DNA of 64,000 nt, taken from NCBI RefSeq assembly GCF_002994745.2, contig NC_037090.1, positions 26,463,501-26,527,500 on the forward strand, in the 5' to 3' direction. The first letter of the stretch is position 1; every line of letters starts with the position of its first letter. This DNA comes from Rosa chinensis. Its lineage: Eukaryota; Streptophyta; Magnoliopsida; Rosales; Rosaceae. Shown here in pieces: positions 58,436 to 64,000 of this stretch. The position numbers and the translations under genes are program-made. A model generated the notes under the pieces. It saw only the letters and a list, made by a program, of their open reading frames with translations. It was not told the origin of the DNA and ran no database searches.

Positions 58436-59164
58436 CTATACCACGACCCCACGTCCCTTGCCACGTGGTGCATTGTTGCCACGTGGGTAGGGATCAACAC
58501 GTCCAACTCCCTTTGCTTTGGGGTTCTTTCCACCTTTCATTTTTCCATAATTAGTCTCGGGAATTTTCTTTGTCCTAGTGGGCCTGGCAATGTTGTTCAA
58601 GAGATCCTCATTATGCCTCTTAGCCACTTGCAGTAGGTTGATCAGCTTATTGAAGGTTGTGATTCTTTTGTTGTCATACTGCAGCATATACTGGTTCGCT
58701 AGTATAAGCACTGAAGTAGGAAAGGTGGAAAGAGTCTTGTAAATCATATCATCTTCTGTGATTTCCCTTCTACAGAAATTTAGACGTGCCTTTAGGCGCA
58801 ACATGTCCTTGTTGAAGTCATTGACCCTTTTGTAGTCAAGCAAGCGGATTTCATTCCACTAAACGGTCAGTTCTGGGAGCAAAGTATTGTGAATGTTCCC
58901 CAAACGTCCCTTAAGGGCATCCCACAGTTATTTGGATGTCTTCAACTGAAGGTACTCCCAGCGTAGGTTAGGATCAATATGTCGCCTCAGAAACATTAAG
59001 GCATTTGCTTTCACCTTATTAGACGGTACATCGTCTTTGGGGTTGGTAATGGTGGCAGTGTAGTCTTTTTCCACAAATGTAGTTTCCACATCGGAAACCC
59101 AACGATGGTACTCAAGTCCTTCTGAGTCCAAGATGTCAAATTCAGGTCGAGTTGGATCAGCCAT
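58436..59164 (-). pseudogene. Copia 2 gag
   Basis: Starts at 59164 (MADPTRPEFDILDSEG, YHRWVSDVE). A TAA in place of an expected Gln interrupts at 58928, then the frame resumes (LDYKRVNDFNKDMLRL, RREITEDDMIYKTLSTFP, ETNYGK). The end is a basic Gly/Arg-rich tail. No intact zinc knuckle is seen. The order gag-protease agrees with the element direction. Confidence 0.8.
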
Positions 59165-59970
59165 CTACATAAACAAGAGGAAAGATATAAATTACGCAGT
59201 CATAAAGATATCCACGTAAATTATTTTCCAAAAATGTGAATTAGATTTCTAGACCAAGATTCATAATGGTCACATTTTTCGATGCTATTTGAAAATGCTT
59301 TATCACGGTAAGTGTGTATGTATAATGCATATGAATTTTCTTTATCATGGCAAAATGGAGTTTATATGTTGCATTCTAAAAATAACCATAGCATATGTAA
59401 TAATAAATAGAACATAGCATATATAAAAATAAAGTGTATGGCATGCTCAAATTTCACAAATATACAATAAAATATATGTTATACATAATAATAGCAATAA
59501 TATATCATGCGTAAATAAATAAACGTAAATAAAATTAGCAGAACATGCTTGAAATTTTACAAAAATATAAACAGTAAAATATATAATCATGCTTAAAGAT
59601 AATTATATAAAATATAAATAACAAGACATGCTTAAAAAGGTCAATATTATCTAACTTTTTTTTTTTTCTTCTTTCTTTTTTTCATGATAAAAACAAAAAC
59701 AATAAAATATAAAGCATTCTCAAATAAATAATTAAATATACCATAGTATGAAATTAAATAAATAAAAAATAACATACTTAATTTCGAGAAAATAAAACAA
59801 TCCTAGCGTACTTGCGTATTGATGCAGACGTGCGTAGCGATGTTTTTTTTTTTCAGCAGTGGGCCGGAGTTTTTTTTTTTCTTCCTTTCTCTTTTTCTTT
59901 TCTTCTTGTTGGGCTGCGTCACCAGTGAGGCCTGCTTTTTGTTTTTTTTTCTCTGGCCTCTGGGCCTTGT
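59165..59970. other. A/T-rich Copia leader remnant; no gene
   Basis: Upstream leader of Copia 2 gag. Extremely A/T-rich (59220-59800), then poly-T tracts and a short G/C-rich part (59815-59970). No LTR matching 50556-51465 is found before the WDR55 downstream flank begins at about 59972. Confidence 0.6.
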
Positions 59971-60545
59971 GTAATAACTTTGGTACGGTACCATGGTTGA
60001 TGACTTTGGAACTTGGGTTGAATTTGTTTCATCTTTCATGTCTTTAAACCTGGATTGTTGATAAATGACGAAATTACAAAATGGGAGAAGGCAGGTAAAT
60101 TGTAATGTGGCGAAGTCAAAAACTGGGCCTTGAGAATGGTCCTAAAAGTGACTGTTCTGGGACGAAGTAATGAACCGACACAAGGTTAAGCATAGAGAGA
60201 TCTACATACATTTGACGTCCATATATTATTATTGCAAGTCTTGTGAGGCCTGTAAGATAATATTTCAAATCTTGTGATATTTCTAGTAAACATAGAATTC
60301 CCTGTCTGGACTCTGGAGCAGCAAAAAAACCAAATTAAAGAGACCCTTCATTAACATACATAAATAGGACAAAAAAGTAAAAATATCAAAAATGAATATT
60401 TTACAATTCCCCAACACAAAGGAAGAAACCAAAATTCCCCAGGAACCAAACTTCTTTCTAGCAGTATGTGATTGACAAGGGTAGCTTATGGTCTTCAGGG
60501 ACATCGTCTGTCAAAGTTAGAGGGAACTTGTAATCAACCATCCAT

Positions 60546-63500
60546 CTATAAATCGGCAAAAAAGTTGTGTGAACCCATAACATGATCTTTGCTTGCATTT
60601 TTTCTCTTTGTTCCTGCAAAGATTGTCACACCAATCAAACTACAATTATACAACACAGAAGAAATGCCTCCAACAACATGATATGATGCAGAAGGCATAA
60701 GCAACAATATCCTCCGACTGCTGGCATTTCCACAGGGCAATGAAGTTCTAAATTATTTTAACTAGCGCATTTAATCTGTTGCAAATCAGAGATGGAAATG
60801 AAGGATGAAAATGGAGCAGATACAAAAAAGTCCGAGTATGAGCAACGAAAGAAAGCTGTTCCTCAAATTTTGGAGGATCCATTTATAAACCTAGTTACAA
60901 TATTCCAACCACCAAAGTGAGGCCCAAATAATGCAGAAGATATCAATCATCAGTAACTAAATTAGCTTTAAAATATAGTTAACAGTGAAGACCTTAAATG
61001 AAAGGGCCTAAAACTTATTATTGTGGTGCAGATCAAGGGTGTCTATAAAATACACAACACGATTATTTATTTATATAAAGTGCTGCATACCTTTTCTAGA
61101 CTTTGGAGTATTAATATCTGTATCCATCTCATCACTATCACTGTCCACCACAGTTGCTTGAGTCCTTGAAGTATTTCCAGAGCCTTGCAATATATCATCC
61201 ATATCCCACAGCTACAAGAAACAGTAATCAGGAGAGAATGCATAAAACTGCTAGATACCTCCTAAAGATATGATAGTTAGTCAATATTAGAAAGTAAGAG
61301 ACAAAAGAGGTTGTATCACAAAACCATAAAGGTGACTCATTGACGAACACATTTTCCACAGAAGACAACAATATATGGAACAAGAACCAAAATTTACTTT
61401 ACTTTTTCTACTAATCAGATCTCAGAATAAAAACAAAGCTAATAGGCATTATACCAAGAACTCCTTATTCCTGTCAAAAGTCCAAAACTTTTTTGATCCA
61501 TTATAAATGAGAGAAGGAGATAAAGACCTTCAACATCTGATCATGTGCTATACTGCCCAGGAACTTCTTATCATGAGAAAAAGCTGCAGAAGAAACAAAT
61601 CAATATGTTAAAACCGTAATCCAGTTAAGGAGAAGGCCAGAACACCAAATTAAACAATTGAATCTATATTAAAGAGAGGCCACGTTTAAGGTGTGACACC
61701 AATGAGCGCATATTCACCTCACATCATCAATAGAACATACATGTTAAGAAGAACAAATCACAAGCTTGTTATCAATGGGTCCGACTAAATGCTATTTATA
61801 AACAATCAAATGTCGGAGAAAATCTTGACCTAAAAATCATAAGACATATGAATGCCTACATTGATTCCTCAAGTCTATGAAAAAGGAATACATACCAAGA
61901 CGCTCTACCGGATACTCTGAGTGCTCTGCAATTGGTTGGATGATTCTGTTTGGTAATATGCCTACTAGGCTAAAGAAATTCATAAAATTAATTTTCACAT
62001 CCAGAAAACCAAAATATGAAATTATGATGAATTCATTCTGCATGAGGTCTCACCTGATAAGTCCGGTCTCAGATCCAGCGATAAGTCTATCTTCATCAAG
62101 CTAGCCAAAAATTTTAAAATGCTTTAATAAACAAACTCTGACTTGAATGCCATTGGATGATATAAAAGATATATGACCAACTCACCTTCAACAAAGCATC
62201 AACAGAATTTGGAGAGAGATCAATAAAACGATCACTGGATTTCAAATAATAAACAAGGGAAAATCAGCTGGGGGAAAGAGAGGTATACGAAATTGAAAGT
62301 TTGCTATCATGGCTAAAGACCGTATCTATTGACTTTTAATCATCCATTTTGAATTGCTATACATGGTCAAATTAACAAACCTGCAATCCTTGAAACAACC
62401 CCATGAATACAACAATATATTCCCAGTTTGTGAGCTGCAAATAACTTTCTGACCATTCTGATAGGGATTACAGAGAGGAGGAAAATGCCAAGAGGGAGGA
62501 AATTCGTGAGTACTGGATAATCATATTACTAGAAGGATCACATAAGACATAGCAGAACGAAATTACCTTCATGATAACAACAGACAGTAGCTCGTCTTCG
62601 GAAAACTCAGATTTATCTTGGACCTATCATAACCACAGAACCAACTAATTAAACTGAAAACTCAGTACTCTACTATATGCGTTGATTTTGTAGCTCCAGT
62701 AATATAAGACAAGGCCTTACCTTATTTCTTCGAAGATTGCAAACAGACAGAGTTCCATCCCCACTTAACAGTGCATAAGAATAGATAGAATAAATAAATA
62801 GGTTCAGGAGTAAACATTTAAATTGAAAAGGAGGAATAATTAAAGAAAACAACAACATGGAGGATTACCTAGTTCCCAAGAGTTTCATGGAATCAGCTGA
62901 AAAGGTCATATCGGAGATGTAGTCCTCATGAGCTTGAAAGGAATTGCAGCAAGATCGCTGTCTGGTATCCCAGACCTGAAGAATGAACAAAGGCAAAGCC
63001 GCAAAGGAATTATAATTAGGGGAAAAAACTACTAAACACAACAAAGGCAAAGGAACCACAAGTCATAGAGAATAACCTTAATACAGCCTGCATCATCTCC
63101 AGAGGCAATGGTAGATGCGGTCAAGTTTATAAGTCTATTGATTGCATCCCTGCATCAGATGAAGATATGATTGTTCAGAATATGACCAAAACGAGCACTC
63201 TTGAATACAATTAAGAACAGAGCAGAGAGAGAGAGAGAGAGAGACTCATGAGCATTTTCGAGGCGAGCGATAGCAGAGCCAGTTTCCACATCCGTCGCAA
63301 GAATTGTGTGGTCTGGAGACCCCGTCAAAATGGCTACACTATCCATCAATAGCTGCTTATTAGCTCAAATAGTTATGCCACAATATGTGAACAACAATGT
63401 GAAAGTGCAAGAACTTACCACTGCCACCGTTGACGAACCGAGCAGCTCTGCAAGATTCGCTATGTGCATGAACTTCCAAAACCCTATAACCAATAAAGTC

Positions 63501-63706
63501 ATAATCATTTTACATTAAAAGAATCTAAAATAAATAAATGTGAAAAGGGAGCCGAATGTTTAAAAAAAAAATTTGGACCTTTCAGGTACTGAACCAGATG
63601 AATATCGGTACAAGTGAAGGTCGCCATCGATGAGACCTGTAGTCACTAATTGCTCCGATGGATGAAAGTCGAGGTCAAACGCCAATTTCCCCAAGTTTAT
63701 TTCCAT
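60546..63706 (-). CDS. WDR55: WD repeat-containing protein 55 (14 exons)
   Basis: Exons (minus): 63706-63579, 63483-63419, 63333-63246, 63149-63077, 62975-62869, 62763-62721, 62623-62567, 62457-62381, 62234-62186, 62100-62054, 61969-61896, 61583-61528, 61211-61091, 60613-60546. They total 1053 nt in one frame, 350 residues. All introns are GT-AG. The N terminus MEINLGKLAFDLDFHPSEQL, the repeat segments (GLIDGDLHLYRY, TILATDVETGSAIARLENAHE, VWDTRQRSC, HEDYISDMTF, SGDGTLSVCNLRRNK, LLYSWGCFKD, LVGILPNRIIQPI, HDQMLKLWDMDD), an acidic linker (DSDSDEMDTD), a basic KRK tail and terminal NFFADL match the plant WDR55 family. That protein binds DDB1/CUL4 and acts in the nucleus and nucleolus in reproductive development. 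Six to seven WD units fit a beta-propeller. An upstream ATG at 63775 is out of the family alignment. Confidence 0.95.
63224..63244. repeat. (GA)n microsatellite abutting a WDR55 splice donor
   Basis: About ten GA units; on the gene strand this is (TC)n immediately after the exon 3 donor GT. Confidence 0.95.
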
Positions 63707-63904
63707 CAGCGTCTGGACAAAACTAACAGAAAGCCAAAGAATTTGATATCTAAAGAAAGGTAATTTACCCAACAAAGATCAAGCAGTAATGACTGGGAGA
63801 CTAAGAAAGGAGAAAAGCGACGGTGGCTTTACTGCAGTGTAGAGTAGAGATCTTTGGTCGATGGAGTTCGCTGTAGTTCTGCTGCTATAAGTTTCGGAAA
63901 CTCA

Positions 63905-63922
63905 AGTGTATATATGGCGCAG
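63905..63922 (-). promoter_or_regulatory. WDR55: TATA-box-like sequence upstream of WDR55
   Basis: The minus strand reads GCCATATATACAC about 200 bp upstream of the WDR55 ATG. It is the only TATA-like word in the 290-bp upstream stretch in the right orientation. Confidence 0.5.
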
Positions 63923-64000
63923 GGTTTGTTAATAGGCGATACCAGACGGCGGCGTTTTGGGGTTTAAGGGTTTAACTAGGGCTGTCACTTGGTTTCGTAA

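Larger units (their letters stand above)
50556..59164 (-). mobile_element. Ty1/Copia retrotransposon 2, interrupted and lacking its 5' LTR
   Basis: In minus orientation: gag (59164-58436), protease/pre-integrase (58048-57700), integrase and RT (57568-55140), RNase H (52470-51671), polypurine tract (CAAGGGGGAG at 51466-51475) and a 3' LTR (51465 to about 50556). Two large insertions break it: a hAT element in the LTR and a solo LTR within pol. No matching 5' LTR is visible beyond the leader (59165-59970), so that end has been lost. Many stops and frameshifts make it inactive. Confidence 0.88.

Overview
This is nuclear DNA from a flowering plant. The genes have introns, the retrotransposon types and the LRR-receptor kinase, UGT and OTU families are plant ones, and the WUSCHEL-type homeodomain is plant-specific. 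A eudicot, possibly Rosaceae, fits the general look, but the sequence alone does not prove the species. All identifications come from reading translations and repeats by eye; no database search was run.

Layout. 1-2880: a GGGCCGGG-rich hAT-like element holding about four 505-bp tandem units. 3530-17487: a segmentally duplicated area. Its one intact gene is a two-exon LRR receptor-like pseudokinase (14228-17487, minus strand). A truncated copy of its second exon and intron lies at 4902-6175, and a third fragment at 49384-50008. 17490-21415: a MITE, microsatellites, and a partial duplicate of the 3' end of the WDR55 gene that sits at the right end of the window. 21421-30779: a complete LTR pair with a 5-bp target duplication, forming a Ty3/Gypsy element. 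It carries an intronless WUSCHEL retrocopy in antisense and a nested, truncated Copia element. 30785-39630: mostly gene-poor, with an OTU-domain protease gene (34934-37010) that lacks a visible 5' end and a 5' fragment of a UGT85-like glycosyltransferase (37408-37983). 39636-46404: a complete but degenerate Copia element with a perfect 5-bp target duplication; its empty site is preserved at 8500-8510. 46405-48715: a duplicate of 8505-13060. 48716-50200: a TIR-bounded composite of a Copia 3' end and the kinase fragment. 50556-59164: a second Copia element interrupted by a hAT MITE and by a 2.66-kb solo LTR that itself contains a MULE-type element. 60546-63706: an intact 14-exon WDR55 gene on the minus strand.

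Only two genes look fully intact, the LRR receptor-like pseudokinase and WDR55. The OTU gene has a complete catalytic part. These genes do not form a pathway. The main biology here is genome turnover: gene-fragment duplication, retrotransposon gene capture and nested insertion. The most unusual item is the WUSCHEL coding sequence embedded inside the Gypsy element.
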